A stretch of DNA of 64,000 nt from CAYVQE01 sp964454005 (GTDB lineage: Bacteria; Myxococcota; B64-G9), in the NCBI GenBank assembly GCA_964454005.1, contig CAYVQE010000007.1:31573-95572 (forward strand), given 5' to 3'. Under the pieces are notes generated by a model that was given only the letters and a program-made list of their open reading frames with translations, searched no databases and had not been told where the DNA came from. A program made the position numbers and the translations under genes. Positions 31,649 to 39,810 of this stretch are shown here, one piece after another. Within the stretch, counting starts at the first letter, position 1, and each line of letters begins with the position of its first letter.

Positions 31649-34213
31649 GTGCGCGCGGCGATTTCTTGGCGATTGATGACGGTCGGTCTGTTGGCCTGGC
31701 TGACCGCTTGCGGCGAGAACGGGGGCGGCGACGGGGACCTACCCGCGCGCTGGCAGCTGAGCGCCAGCGGCATCGCGCTGGTGGTCGAGCGCCAGCCATT
31801 CGGCTACCGCTTGCACGACGCCGCCGGTGAGACGGTGCTGCGCTCGCTGGATGCCGGCGCGGCCGCGGGCGACGGCTATGCCGCGGTGGCCTGGACCTCG
31901 GGGTCGCTGGACTGGCAGCGCGGCGACATGACCCCGGGCCACATGCGCCTGGAGGCCGAGCTGGATGCCTGGCGCGACGGCTGGCAGGTCACCGCGGCCG
32001 AGCAGGATGCGTCCTCGCTGCGGCTGATCCTGGGACCGGCCGACGATCCGGCCGATACGGGACGCCAGATCCGCATGGCCTTTACCCTGCGGCCCTCGGC
32101 GCTCAGGGTCGAGGTCGACAAGGACCAGCGCCAGCCCCGCGCCTGGGCGGCGGCCTTCAGCGCGCCGGCGGACGAAGCCTATCTCGGCTTCGGCGAGCGC
32201 TTCACCCGCGTCGACCACCGCGGGCTGGACGTCTACGCCTGGGCCGAGGAGGGCGGGGTGGGCGCCGGCGAAGGCGAGCCGCCGGGCCCGGACAATCCCT
32301 ACCCCCACGGCGAGTCCATGACCTACTATCCGGTGCCCTTCTTTCTGTCCACCGCGGGCTATGGCTTCTGGCTGGACTCGACCTGGCACAACACCTTCAA
32401 CCTGGCCACCCAGCGCGACGACGCCTGGCGGGTCTGGCACATCGGCCCGCGGCTGGACTTCGAGGTCTACCTGCCCCGGCCCGACGACGAGCGGCCCTGG
32501 CCCTATCACCTGATCGACGCCTTCACCGAGCGGGTGGGCCGGCCCATGATCCCGCCGGCCTGGGCTTTCGGGCCGCGCCGGCGCATCAACCGGCGCGATA
32601 CCCAGACCGTGGAGGTCGACGGCCAGCCGGTCGAGATGCACGAGATCGAGGCCATGCGCCAGCTGGATCTGGCCCTCAGCGGCGCCGACGACTCGGTGCA
32701 CTTCCTGCCGCTGGGCGTGCACGTGGGCCGGCAGCAGCAGCTGGCCGAGTGGACCGCCTTCGCCCGCGGGTTGGGCGTGCGGGTCTGCGGCTACTACAAC
32801 CCCTACCTGGGCGACGACGAGGACAGTGAGATCCCCGAGGTGCTGGCCGAAGGGCTGGATGGGGGTTACTTCCTGGAGACGGCCGCCGGCGAGCCCTCGC
32901 GCACCTGGCTGATCAGCGGCCGGGCGGTCGAGATCCTGACGGTCGACTTCACCGAGCCGGCCGCCGTGGAGTGGTACCAGGGCCTGTTCGACTGGGCCAT
33001 CGACCTGGGCTACTCGGGCTGGATGTACGATTTCGGCGAATACGTGCAGCCGGAAGTGCTGACCCATTCGGGCATCAGCGGCGAGCAATACCACAACCGG
33101 TTCCCGGTCGACTACCACCGGGCATGCTACGAGTACCTGGAATCGGGCCCGCTGGCCGGCCAGTGGCTGGCCTTCTCGCGCTCGGGCTACACCGGGGACG
33201 CGGCCTTCGCGCCGATGACCTGGGCCGGTGATCCGGCCGCCTCCTTCGAGTCGGCCGACGGGCTGCCCAGCATGGTGCGCGCCGGGCTCAGCCTGGGCAT
33301 CAGCGGCGCGCCGCACTGGGGTGGCGACATCAACGGCTTCCACTGCGCCGCCGACGGCTATGCCGCCGCCGACGAGGAGCTGCTGGTGCGCTGGATCCAG
33401 CAGGGCGCCATGGGCTCGAACATGCAGGACCAGGACGCCTGCTCCTTCGCCCTGGACCAGGGCCGCAAGGCCAATATCTTCGACGACCCGCTGGCCCAGC
33501 AGGCCTGGCGCACCTACGCCCGGTTGCACACCCGGCTGTTCCCCTACCTCTACAGCCTGGCGCATCGGGCCCACGCTACCGGCGCGCCGGTCATGCGCCA
33601 GCTGTTTCTAGAGCACCCCGACCAGCCCGGGCTGGCCGCGGTCGACGACACCTACTACCTGGGCCCGGCCCTGTTGGTGGCGCCGGTGGTCGAACGCGGC
33701 GCGCGCACCAAGACCGTGGATCTACCGCCCGGGCTGTACCTGGACTGGAACGACCAGGCCCTGCTGGACGGCGGCGGCGAGGTGGTGCTGGACGCGCCGC
33801 TGGCGGTACTGCCCTTGTTGCTGCGCGACGGTCAGCTGTTGCCCCTGCTCGACGCCAGCATCGACACCCTGGTGGCCGAGGAGCACCCGGAGGTGGTGGG
33901 CCCGGACGACGTGGCCGATGTCTACGACGTGGTCGGTCTGGTCAGCCGCGCCACCGGCGGCGCCCGCTTCGTGCTCTACGACGGAGGCGCGCTGCAGGTG
34001 GAGTGGGCGGGCGGCTTGACCGCGCCGGACCTTGAACCGGCCGCCGACGCGGCCGCCTTGGCCGACTGCGCCGGCTGCTGGCTGGCCGAGGAGCTCGACG
34101 GCGGGCTGCAGCGGGTGCGCATCAGCGCCACCGGCGCGGTAGCCGCCGGCGGCTTGCAGCTGGCCGCCGACGTCGGCCGGCGGGTGCGCTGGGATCTCTA
34201 TCTGGTGGAGTGA
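31649..34213 (+). CDS. Glycoside hydrolase family 31 lipoprotein
   Basis: An 854-residue alpha-glycosidase-type enzyme of family GH31. I chose the GTG at 31649, 6 nt after GGAGG; it opens a lipoprotein signal with LTAC. The catalytic nucleophile is D461 in GWMYDFGEY, and the acid/base is probably D528 in TWAGD. The substrate-site segment HWGGDINGF is also clear. DFGEY and RSGYTGD resemble the YihQ sulfoquinovosidase branch as well as alpha-glucosidases, so the sugar is not fixed. A beta-sandwich C-terminus follows. It is translationally coupled to the second rhodanese-like gene (GTGA overlap). Confidence 0.88.
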   Translation: MRAAISWRLMTVGLLAWLTACGENGGGDGDLPARWQLSASGIALVVERQPFGYRLHDAAGETVLRSLDAGAAAGDGYAAVAWTSGSLDWQRGDMTPGHMRLEAELDAWRDGWQVTAAEQDASSLRLILGPADDPADTGRQIRMAFTLRPSALRVEVDKDQRQPRAWAAAFSAPADEAYLGFGERFTRVDHRGLDVYAWAEEGGVGAGEGEPPGPDNPYPHGESMTYYPVPFFLSTAGYGFWLDSTWHNTFNLATQRDDAWRVWHIGPRLDFEVYLPRPDDERPWPYHLIDAFTERVGRPMIPPAWAFGPRRRINRRDTQTVEVDGQPVEMHEIEAMRQLDLALSGADDSVHFLPLGVHVGRQQQLAEWTAFARGLGVRVCGYYNPYLGDDEDSEIPEVLAEGLDGGYFLETAAGEPSRTWLISGRAVEILTVDFTEPAAVEWYQGLFDWAIDLGYSGWMYDFGEYVQPEVLTHSGISGEQYHNRFPVDYHRACYEYLESGPLAGQWLAFSRSGYTGDAAFAPMTWAGDPAASFESADGLPSMVRAGLSLGISGAPHWGGDINGFHCAADGYAAADEELLVRWIQQGAMGSNMQDQDACSFALDQGRKANIFDDPLAQQAWRTYARLHTRLFPYLYSLAHRAHATGAPVMRQLFLEHPDQPGLAAVDDTYYLGPALLVAPVVERGARTKTVDLPPGLYLDWNDQALLDGGGEVVLDAPLAVLPLLLRDGQLLPLLDASIDTLVAEEHPEVVGPDDVADVYDVVGLVSRATGGARFVLYDGGALQVEWAGGLTAPDLEPAADAAALADCAGCWLAEELDGGLQRVRISATGAVAAGGLQLAADVGRRVRWDLYLVE

Positions 34214-34779
34214 TCGTGCGCCCGGGAATCAAGGCGATCGGTACGATCCTGGGCCAGGCCGTGGTGCTGGCCGCGGTCGGGGCGGTGCTGGGTCTGGGGG
34301 TCAACGCGGTGCGTCCGGAGGGGCTGGCCCTGGTGGCCGAAGAACCCTACGAGATCTACGTGCCCTGTCCGATGATGCCGGCCGAGGCGACTCCGGTGGA
34401 ACCCGAGGAGCTGGCCGATCTGGATCTGAACGGGCTGGTCATCGTCGATGCCCGGCCGGTGGAAGCCTACGATCACCGGCGTATCCCGGGCTCGCGCTCG
34501 CTGCCCTACCACCCGCTGAAGTCGCCGCCGGCGGAGGTGCTGGCCGAGTACGAGGCTCTGGAGCCCAACCGCATCCTGGTCGTCGGCGACACCGAGATCG
34601 ATTCCGGTCGCTTGCTGGCGGCCGAATTGGCGGCCGCCGGCTGCCTGGGGGTACGTTACCTGGAAGGGGGCCTTGCGGCCTGGCGGGCGGCCGGACGTCC
34701 GATCGAGCGGCCGCAGGGGGCGGGGGGCGCCGCGCATCCGGCGCAGCCGGAGAAGGCGGGTGATGGAGGGGGGCCATGA
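34210..34779 (+). CDS. Membrane-anchored rhodanese-like protein, catalytic Cys absent (copy 2)
   Basis: A 189-residue paralogue of 26944-27519: a membrane segment (about 10-32), the EEPYEIYVPCPM motif and a rhodanese-like domain with VDARPVEAYDHRRIPGS. The active-site loop reads ILVVGDTEIDSG, again with Gly-Asp where the catalytic Cys belongs. Both copies therefore share the same loss, and the VPCP cysteine is the conserved one. The GTG start overlaps the GH31 stop, with a second GTG two codons later, and the stop overlaps the next ATG. The product may bind a partner rather than transfer sulfur. Confidence 0.78.
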   Translation: MIVRPGIKAIGTILGQAVVLAAVGAVLGLGVNAVRPEGLALVAEEPYEIYVPCPMMPAEATPVEPEELADLDLNGLVIVDARPVEAYDHRRIPGSRSLPYHPLKSPPAEVLAEYEALEPNRILVVGDTEIDSGRLLAAELAAAGCLGVRYLEGGLAAWRAAGRPIERPQGAGGAAHPAQPEKAGDGGGP

Positions 34780-35258
34780 GCCCGCGGCTGGCCGTGGTCC
34801 TCAGGGCGCTGGCCCTGCTGCTGCGCCTCTACCTGGGCGGGGTGTTCATCGCCGCCTGCTGGTACAAGATCGCCGAGCCGGAGGCCTTCGCCCTGAGCAT
34901 CGCCACCTACGACATCCTGCCACTGGGGCTGATCAACGCCATGGCCATCACGTTGCCCTGGATCGAGCTGGTCTGCGGGGTGTGCCTGATCCTGGGCTGG
35001 TGGACCCGGGCGGCGGCCCTGGCCGTCGTCGGCATGATGGTGATGTTCATCGTGGCGCTGGCCTCGGCCCTGGCGCGCGATCTGCAGCTGTCCTGCGGCT
35101 GCTTCGCCTCGGCCGAGGCGGACGAGGAAATCAACGCCGCGACCATGGTTCGCGACCTGCTCTGGCTGGCCGGCACCGGCTTCGTGCTGGTGGTCGACGA
35201 CGGCCGTTGGGGCCTCGATGGTCTGGTGCGTTTTCGCCGCGGGCGAGAACGCAATTGA
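34776..35258 (+). CDS. MauE/DoxX-family membrane protein (copy 2)
   Basis: A 160-residue four-helix membrane protein paralogous to 27516-28004, with the same ATYD.LPL.LIN loop, AVVGMMVMF helix and SCGCF cysteine motif. It is coupled to the rhodanese-like gene upstream (4-nt overlap), but no DsbA gene follows, unlike copy 1. Either it works with the DsbA of the first cluster, or the VPCP-containing rhodanese-like protein is its redox partner. Both options are inferences. Confidence 0.82.
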   Translation: MSPRLAVVLRALALLLRLYLGGVFIAACWYKIAEPEAFALSIATYDILPLGLINAMAITLPWIELVCGVCLILGWWTRAAALAVVGMMVMFIVALASALARDLQLSCGCFASAEADEEINAATMVRDLLWLAGTGFVLVVDDGRWGLDGLVRFRRGRERN

Positions 35259-35283
35259 CCTGGTGGTCGCCAGTGGCGACAAT
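35255..35283 (+). promoter_or_regulatory. Candidate promoter for the FHA/MBL genes
   Basis: TTGACC at 35255-35260, a 17-nt spacer and GACAAT at 35278-35283, followed by about 65 nt to the FHA start. A second, weaker pair (CTGACG, 17 nt, TAGACG) lies about 40 nt further on. One of the two probably drives this operon. Confidence 0.35.
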
Positions 35284-35348
35284 TGGTCATTGCAGCTGAC
35301 GATTCCGTTCGGATCCGGTAGACGGACACTTGCAAGGCGGGGAGCGCG

Positions 35349-35717
35349 ATGGGCGGCGACTGGGACGAAGACGAACCCACCTTGGATTCCGATCTGGGGC
35401 CGTTGTTCCGCGAGCAGCAGGGCCGCGCCGCCGAACTGGAGCAGGTCGAGGGGCCGGCCGCTCCGCAACGCCATCGGCTGGATCGGGTGTACATGGTGTT
35501 CGGCCGCTCGGCCGACGCCGAGGTGCGGCTCGACTCGGTCGAGGTCTCGCGGCGCCACATGGCGCTCGAGCGCCGGGGCGAGGAGTACCGCTGCGAGGAT
35601 CTGGAGAGCCGCAACGGCGTCTACCTCAACGGGGTCAAGATCCACTCGGCCGTGTTGCGCGAGGGCGACGCGCTGCAGTTGGGCAATGTGGTGTTCATCT
35701 ATCACGAGGGGCGCTGA
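35349..35717 (+). CDS. FHA-domain protein
   Basis: A 122-residue protein that is almost entirely one forkhead-associated domain, which binds phosphothreonine peptides. The signature is YMVFGRSADAEV, then VSRRHM and LESRNGVYLNG, so the Gly-Arg, Ser-His and Asn residues needed for binding are present. The acidic N-terminus has DEPTLDSD, a plausible phospho-Thr site for self-binding, as in other small FHA proteins. It implies Ser/Thr kinase signalling, though no kinase is in the window. It overlaps the MBL-fold gene (TGATG). Confidence 0.88.
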   Translation: MGGDWDEDEPTLDSDLGPLFREQQGRAAELEQVEGPAAPQRHRLDRVYMVFGRSADAEVRLDSVEVSRRHMALERRGEEYRCEDLESRNGVYLNGVKIHSAVLREGDALQLGNVVFIYHEGR

Positions 35718-36601
35718 TGACCTACTTCGTCAAGTTCTGGGGCACGCGCGGATCGATCCCGACCCCCGGCTACCGCACCCAGATTTACGGCGGCAACACC
35801 CCCTGCATCGAGCTGCGCATCGACGACGTGATCTACATCTGCGACGGCGGCTCGGGGCTGCGCGAGCTGGGGCTCGACCTGATGCAGCGCGACCTGCCGG
35901 CCATCGAGGGCCACCTCTTCTTCAGCCATGCCCACTGGGATCACATCCAGGGATTTCCCTTCTTCGTGCCGGCCTATGTGCCCAGCAACCGCTTCGTGGT
36001 CTACGGCACGCAGCGGGGCGACACCAAGTTCCACGGGCTGCTGTCGGGTCAGATGGAGTCGGACTACTTCCCGGTCGACTTCTCGGACCTGGGAGCCAAC
36101 ATCGAGCCGGACGATCTGGGCGACGGCGGCAAGGAGATCACCGGGGTGCGGGTCTCGTGCATTCCGCAGATCCACCACGGCCCGTCGTACGGCTACGCCT
36201 TCGAGCGCGGGGGCTACAAGGTGGTCTACGCCACCGACAACGAGCTGGATCAGGAGCTGGCCAACCGGGAGGCGGTGGCGGACGATCTTTCCATCCCGCG
36301 GCAGGTGCCGCAGCGCTTCGTGGATTTCGCCCATGGCGCCGACCTGCTGATCGCCGACGGCCAGTACACCGATTCGGAGTACGCGTCCAAGGTCGGCTTC
36401 GGCCATCCGCGGGCCACCACCCTGGTCGATCTGGCCGTTCAGGCCGGGGTGGCCCAGCTCGCGGTCACCCACCACGATCCGCTGCAGTCGGACGAGGCGG
36501 TCGAGCGCAAGATCGCCGCCTGCCGCCGGCGGCTGGAACAGCTCGGTGGCGAGCTGGTCGTCTTCGGCGCCCGCGAAGGCATGGAGCTGAGGATAGATTG
36601 A
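35717..36601 (+). CDS. MBL-fold metal-dependent hydrolase
   Basis: A 294-residue metallo-beta-lactamase-fold protein. The metal motif is HAHWDHIQG (H-x-H-x-D-H), with further ligands likely in IPQIHHGPSYGY, YATDNE and VTHHDP. The opening KFWGTRGSIPTPG with YGGNTPC places it among phosphodiesterase-like MBL proteins of the PhnP/RNase Z branch, often found beside signalling genes. A cyclic-nucleotide or phosphodiester substrate is possible but unproven. Coupling to the FHA gene suggests a phosphorylation-linked role. Confidence 0.85.
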   Translation: MTYFVKFWGTRGSIPTPGYRTQIYGGNTPCIELRIDDVIYICDGGSGLRELGLDLMQRDLPAIEGHLFFSHAHWDHIQGFPFFVPAYVPSNRFVVYGTQRGDTKFHGLLSGQMESDYFPVDFSDLGANIEPDDLGDGGKEITGVRVSCIPQIHHGPSYGYAFERGGYKVVYATDNELDQELANREAVADDLSIPRQVPQRFVDFAHGADLLIADGQYTDSEYASKVGFGHPRATTLVDLAVQAGVAQLAVTHHDPLQSDEAVERKIAACRRRLEQLGGELVVFGAREGMELRID

Positions 36602-36610
36602 GCCCGCGGT

Positions 36611-36898
36611 TCAGCGGATCTCGACGAACTCGCCGGCCACCTCGTAAGGCGGCAGCTCGCCGCTGACGCGCACCACCCGGATCAGGGCCCGCAGCGGGGG
36701 CATGGCGGCCAGCCGGCCCGGGTGACGCACCTCGATCTCGGCCAGCGAGTCGACCGCCAACCGCTGCGCGGTCATGAACAGGATGCCGCCGCCGGACAGA
36801 TCCTTGCCGTGGCCCGGCGCGCTCGCTTCGCCGTCCAGCGGCCGCACGGTGACCTCGGCCTCGGCCGGCAGGCGCTTGAAGGCGCGGCGTTCGTCCAT
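36611..36898 (-). CDS. PilZ-domain protein
   Basis: A 95-residue single PilZ domain with both cyclic-di-GMP motifs intact: R5-AFK-R9 and D33-LSGGG. It begins 2 nt after the stop of the MshEN gene, in the same operon. Two different cyclic-di-GMP-binding folds are therefore encoded together, which suggests a dedicated effector module. Confidence 0.85.
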   Translation of the reverse strand: MDERRAFKRLPAEAEVTVRPLDGEASAPGHGKDLSGGGILFMTAQRLAVDSLAEIEVRHPGRLAAMPPLRALIRVVRVSGELPPYEVAGEFVEIR

Positions 36899-36900
36899 GC

Positions 36901-38241
36901 TCAGTCCCCTCGCTCCGACCGGCCGGATTCGTAGGCGGCCCGCTTGCGCTCGAACAACGCTTCGTAGGAGCGGCTGATGTGTTGGGCCAGGATCAGCAGC
37001 TCGCCGATGTCGTTCGGGCTGTGGGCCTTGTGGCCGTTGTCGGCATACAGCAGGTTGACCACCCGCCCGCGGACCAGCACCGGGATGACGAAGGCGCTCA
37101 GCGGCACCTGGCGGCCGGTGGCGCGCAAGAACTCGATGTTGGTGTGCGAGCGGTGCAGCCCGCCCAGGTAGTGGGCGCGGGTCTCGACCACGGTGCGGAA
37201 GACCGAAAGGCCGTCGAGCGGTATCATCAACGAGCGGAAGGACAGCGGATCGAGTCCCTCGCCCTGTGCGTCCCAGCCCAAGGCCACGCCCCGGTGGACG
37301 GTGAACAGCATGGCGCGGCGGAACTGTGAGCGGGCGAAGCGCAGCACGATGCGGGCGATCTGGTGGCGATCGCGGGCCTGGGGCAGCAGGGAGGTGGCCG
37401 CGGCGAAGTCGAGCGGGGTGTCGTCGCCCGCCAGCGCCGGCGGCTGCGACGGCGGCGCCCCCACCTGCTCGGCCAGGCGGTGGTCGCCGGCACGGCGGCC
37501 GGCCTCCGGGCGCTCGGCCTGCCACACCCGGCGCTCGATGCCGCCCGGCGGTGCGGCCGGAGCCGGCTCGTCGATCTCCTCGAGATCATCGGGTGCCAAC
37601 ACCGGCATCTGCTCGCTGGGCGCCGCCGGCGGCGGTTGGCTCAGGTGGGGGAAGCCGTCGCGGCGCTGGTAGAGCTGGGCGAACTCGTCCTCGCCCATCA
37701 GATCCTCGGCCGGTTCCGCCGGCGCCGCGACGGCCGGCGGCGGTGGCGCGGCCGGTTCGTCGGCCAGGGCTCCGGCCATGAAATCGCGGGTGTTGATGGC
37801 GATGTAGCGCAACTGGCGCTCGATGCCGTAGCAGCGGCGCAGCAGTTGCCAGAAACGGATCTCGGGCACCACGATCGGGTCGGGCTCGAGGCCGGTGATG
37901 AAGGCCACCTCGTCCAGGGCGCCCAGATCGGCCGGGTCGATGCACAGCAGCTGCAGCCGTTTCTGCTCGCGGATGAAGGGGATGACGTCGAGTCGATCCA
38001 CGGTCCGGATGTCGAGCAGCTCGAGCGCCCGCGGCTCGGGCTGGATGTCCGCGCCGAACAGGGCCGGCCGCCCGTGCTTGCGGGCCAGGTAGTGGGCCAG
38101 GGTGGCCTCGTCGATGACGCCCAGCTCGACCAGGTTGGTGCCCAACCGGCCTCCCAAGATGACCTGATTGCGGATGGCGTCCTCGATTTGGCGCTGGCCG
38201 CAGACGCCGTCGGCGGTGAGCAGTTCTCCCAAAGACGGCAT
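36901..38241 (-). CDS. MshEN (GspE N-terminal) domain protein with GAF-like C-terminus
   Basis: A 446-residue soluble protein. Residues 1-150 are a GspE/PilB N-terminal (MshEN) domain. Both long cyclic-di-GMP motifs can be made out (LGELLTADGV...IEDAIRNQ and RLGTNLVELGVIDEATL). No ATPase domain follows. Instead there is a Pro/Ala-rich linker (about 160-270) and a GAF-like C-terminal domain (about 285-430), as in IARIVLRFARSQFRRAMLFTV and VIPVLVRGRVVNLLYADN. This arrangement is seen in regulatory proteins rather than secretion ATPases. No Shine-Dalgarno box precedes the ATG and the promoter abuts it, so the mRNA may be leaderless. Confidence 0.8.
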   Translation of the reverse strand: MPSLGELLTADGVCGQRQIEDAIRNQVILGGRLGTNLVELGVIDEATLAHYLARKHGRPALFGADIQPEPRALELLDIRTVDRLDVIPFIREQKRLQLLCIDPADLGALDEVAFITGLEPDPIVVPEIRFWQLLRRCYGIERQLRYIAINTRDFMAGALADEPAAPPPPAVAAPAEPAEDLMGEDEFAQLYQRRDGFPHLSQPPPAAPSEQMPVLAPDDLEEIDEPAPAAPPGGIERRVWQAERPEAGRRAGDHRLAEQVGAPPSQPPALAGDDTPLDFAAATSLLPQARDRHQIARIVLRFARSQFRRAMLFTVHRGVALGWDAQGEGLDPLSFRSLMIPLDGLSVFRTVVETRAHYLGGLHRSHTNIEFLRATGRQVPLSAFVIPVLVRGRVVNLLYADNGHKAHSPNDIGELLILAQHISRSYEALFERKRAAYESGRSERGD

Positions 38242-38247
38242 GTCCCG

Positions 38248-38276
38248 AGGCTACGCCCGGCCCGCCCACCTGTCAA
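38248..38276 (-). promoter_or_regulatory. Promoter for MshEN/PilZ operon, abutting the ATG
   Basis: Minus strand: TTGACA at 38271-38276, a 17-nt spacer and TAGCCT at 38248-38253. Only 6 nt separate the -10 box from the ATG, so transcription would start at or within a base or two of the start codon. Confidence 0.6.
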
Positions 38277-38281
38277 CGACC

Positions 38282-38450
38282 CTGATTTCCCACCTCGGCC
38301 GCGATCTCTGCGTCAGGACGGCGGATTCAATGCTCGACGTGGAGGACCACGACTCCGCTTGAATCCGCCGTCCTTCCTTGACCTCGCGGCCGATCTGGGA
38401 AATCAGTCAGATCGTGCCGAGAGATTCAGATTTCCCACCTCGGCCGCGAT
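38282..38450. repeat. Nested palindromic element with a third arm
   Basis: The outer arms at 38282-38303 and 38385-38406 are 22 nt each and pair at 20 positions. The inner arms at 38316-38330 and 38359-38373 are 15 nt and pair perfectly around a 28-nt loop. A third copy of the outer arm repeats 38284-38305 exactly at 38429-38450. It may be a dispersed REP-like repeat, a mobile-element remnant or a structured RNA. No second copy exists in this window. Confidence 0.75.
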
Positions 38451-38467
38451 CGGCTCGGCCGTCAGCC

Positions 38468-38496
38468 TTGAAAAGACAGCCACATCATGCTATTGG
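38468..38496 (+). promoter_or_regulatory. Promoter for the yebC-ruvCAB operon
   Basis: TTGAAA at 38468-38473, a 17-nt spacer and TATTGG at 38491-38496. The start would be near 38503, leaving a leader of about 60 nt with a GGGAGG box before the yebC ATG. Confidence 0.5.
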
Positions 38497-38561
38497 GGGC
38501 CGTTACCCAGGTTCGGCACAGCCGCCCCGGCGGCCGACCGGCGACCGATGCGGGAGGTCCC

Positions 38562-39305
38562 ATGTCCGGGCATTCCAAGTGGAGCACCATCAAGCACAAG
38601 AAGGCAGCGGCCGACGCCAAGCGCGGTAAAGTGTTCACCCGCCTGATCAAGGAGATATCCATCGCGGCGCGCGAGGGCGGCGGCAACCCGGAGTTCAACC
38701 CGCGGCTGCGCAGCGCCATCGCCGAAGCCAAGGCCAACAACATGCCGGCCAACAACATCGACCGCGCCGTCAAGAAGGGCACCGGCGAACTCGAAGGGGT
38801 CTCCTACGAGGAGATCAACTACGAGGGCTACGGCCCGGGCGGCGTGGCCATCCTGGCCGAGGTGATCACCGACAACAAGAATCGAACCGCCTCCGAGATC
38901 CGCAAGATATTCTCCAAGAACAACGGCAATCTCGGCGAACAGAACTGCGTGGCCTGGATGTTCGACACCAAGGGGCTGATCGTGCTGGACAAGTCCGTGG
39001 TGGACGAGGAACGCCTGATGGATGTGGCGCTCGAGGCCGGGGCCGAGGACATCGCCGAGGAAGAGGATAGCTGGGAGGTGACCGCCGAGCCCGGCGCCTT
39101 CCAGGCGGTGCGCGAGGCGCTCGACAAGGCTGAGATCCCCTACCTGTCGGCCGAGATCGACAAGATCCCGCAGACCACCGTTGCGGTCGAGGGCAAGGAG
39201 GCCGCCCAGGTGCTGCGCCTGGCCGAGCAGCTCGAGGATCAAGACGACGTCCAGAACGTCTTCGCCAACTTCGATATCGATCCCGATACCGTGGCCGAGG
39301 AGTGA
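38562..39305 (+). CDS. yebC: YebC/PmpR-family protein
   Basis: A 247-residue YebC/TACO1-family protein. Members have been described as DNA-binding regulators and, more recently, as factors that help ribosomes through difficult sequences such as polyproline. The N-terminus MSGHSKWSTIKHKKAAADAK and the GGNPEFNPRLRSAI and NNMPANNIDRAVKKGTG segments are diagnostic. The three-domain length is normal. It heads the yebC-ruvC-ruvA-ruvB order that is widespread in bacteria. GGGAGG precedes the ATG. Confidence 0.96.
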   Translation: MSGHSKWSTIKHKKAAADAKRGKVFTRLIKEISIAAREGGGNPEFNPRLRSAIAEAKANNMPANNIDRAVKKGTGELEGVSYEEINYEGYGPGGVAILAEVITDNKNRTASEIRKIFSKNNGNLGEQNCVAWMFDTKGLIVLDKSVVDEERLMDVALEAGAEDIAEEEDSWEVTAEPGAFQAVREALDKAEIPYLSAEIDKIPQTTVAVEGKEAAQVLRLAEQLEDQDDVQNVFANFDIDPDTVAEE

Positions 39306-39324
39306 GGCTGGCCGGGGTGGCGGC

Positions 39325-39810
39325 ATGCGTGTCTTGGGCATCGATCCGGGATCGGTCCGCACCGGCTTCGGCGTGGTCGAGCAGGACGGCGGCCGGACGT
39401 GCTTGGTGGTTTGCGGCATCATCCAGGCCGGTCGCGGCCCGCTGGCGTTGCGGCTGGCCCGGATCCTCGAGGGGGTGGAGGGCTTGATCGAGCAGCACCG
39501 GCCCGATGCGGTCGCGGTCGAGGACATCTTCTTCGCCCGCAACGCCAAGAGCGCGGCGGTGTTGGGCCACGCCCGAGGCGCCGTGTTGGCGGCCGCCGGC
39601 CGCGCCGGTGCCGAAGTGTTCGAGTACTCGGCCCGCCGGGTCAAGCAGACGGTGACCGGCAACGGTGGGGCCGACAAGGAGCAGGTGCGGACCATGGTGC
39701 GGGTCAGCCTGGGCCAGGCGCCGGAGCAGACGGACGCCAGCGACGCGTTGGCGGTGGCGTTGTGCCACCTGCGCTGGGCCGGGGTGCCCGAGGCGGGAGG
39801 TGGGCGGTGA
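39325..39810 (+). CDS. ruvC: Holliday junction resolvase RuvC
   Basis: A 161-residue endonuclease that cuts Holliday junctions symmetrically in complex with RuvAB. The four catalytic acids are visible: D7 in GIDPGS, E66 in VEDIFF, and D137 and D140 in TDASDAL, in step with E. coli RuvC. The conserved ARNAKSAAVLGHARGA helix is present. Its stop overlaps the GTG start of ruvA. Confidence 0.96.
   Translation: MRVLGIDPGSVRTGFGVVEQDGGRTCLVVCGIIQAGRGPLALRLARILEGVEGLIEQHRPDAVAVEDIFFARNAKSAAVLGHARGAVLAAAGRAGAEVFEYSARRVKQTVTGNGGADKEQVRTMVRVSLGQAPEQTDASDALAVALCHLRWAGVPEAGGGR

Larger units (their letters stand above)
38242..38561. other. Gene-free region between MshEN and yebC
   Basis: This 320-bp stretch holds two divergent promoters (38248-38276 minus, 38468-38496 plus) and, between them, a palindromic element at 38282-38450. 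There is no sign of a gene or of a known RNA family. Confidence 0.7.
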
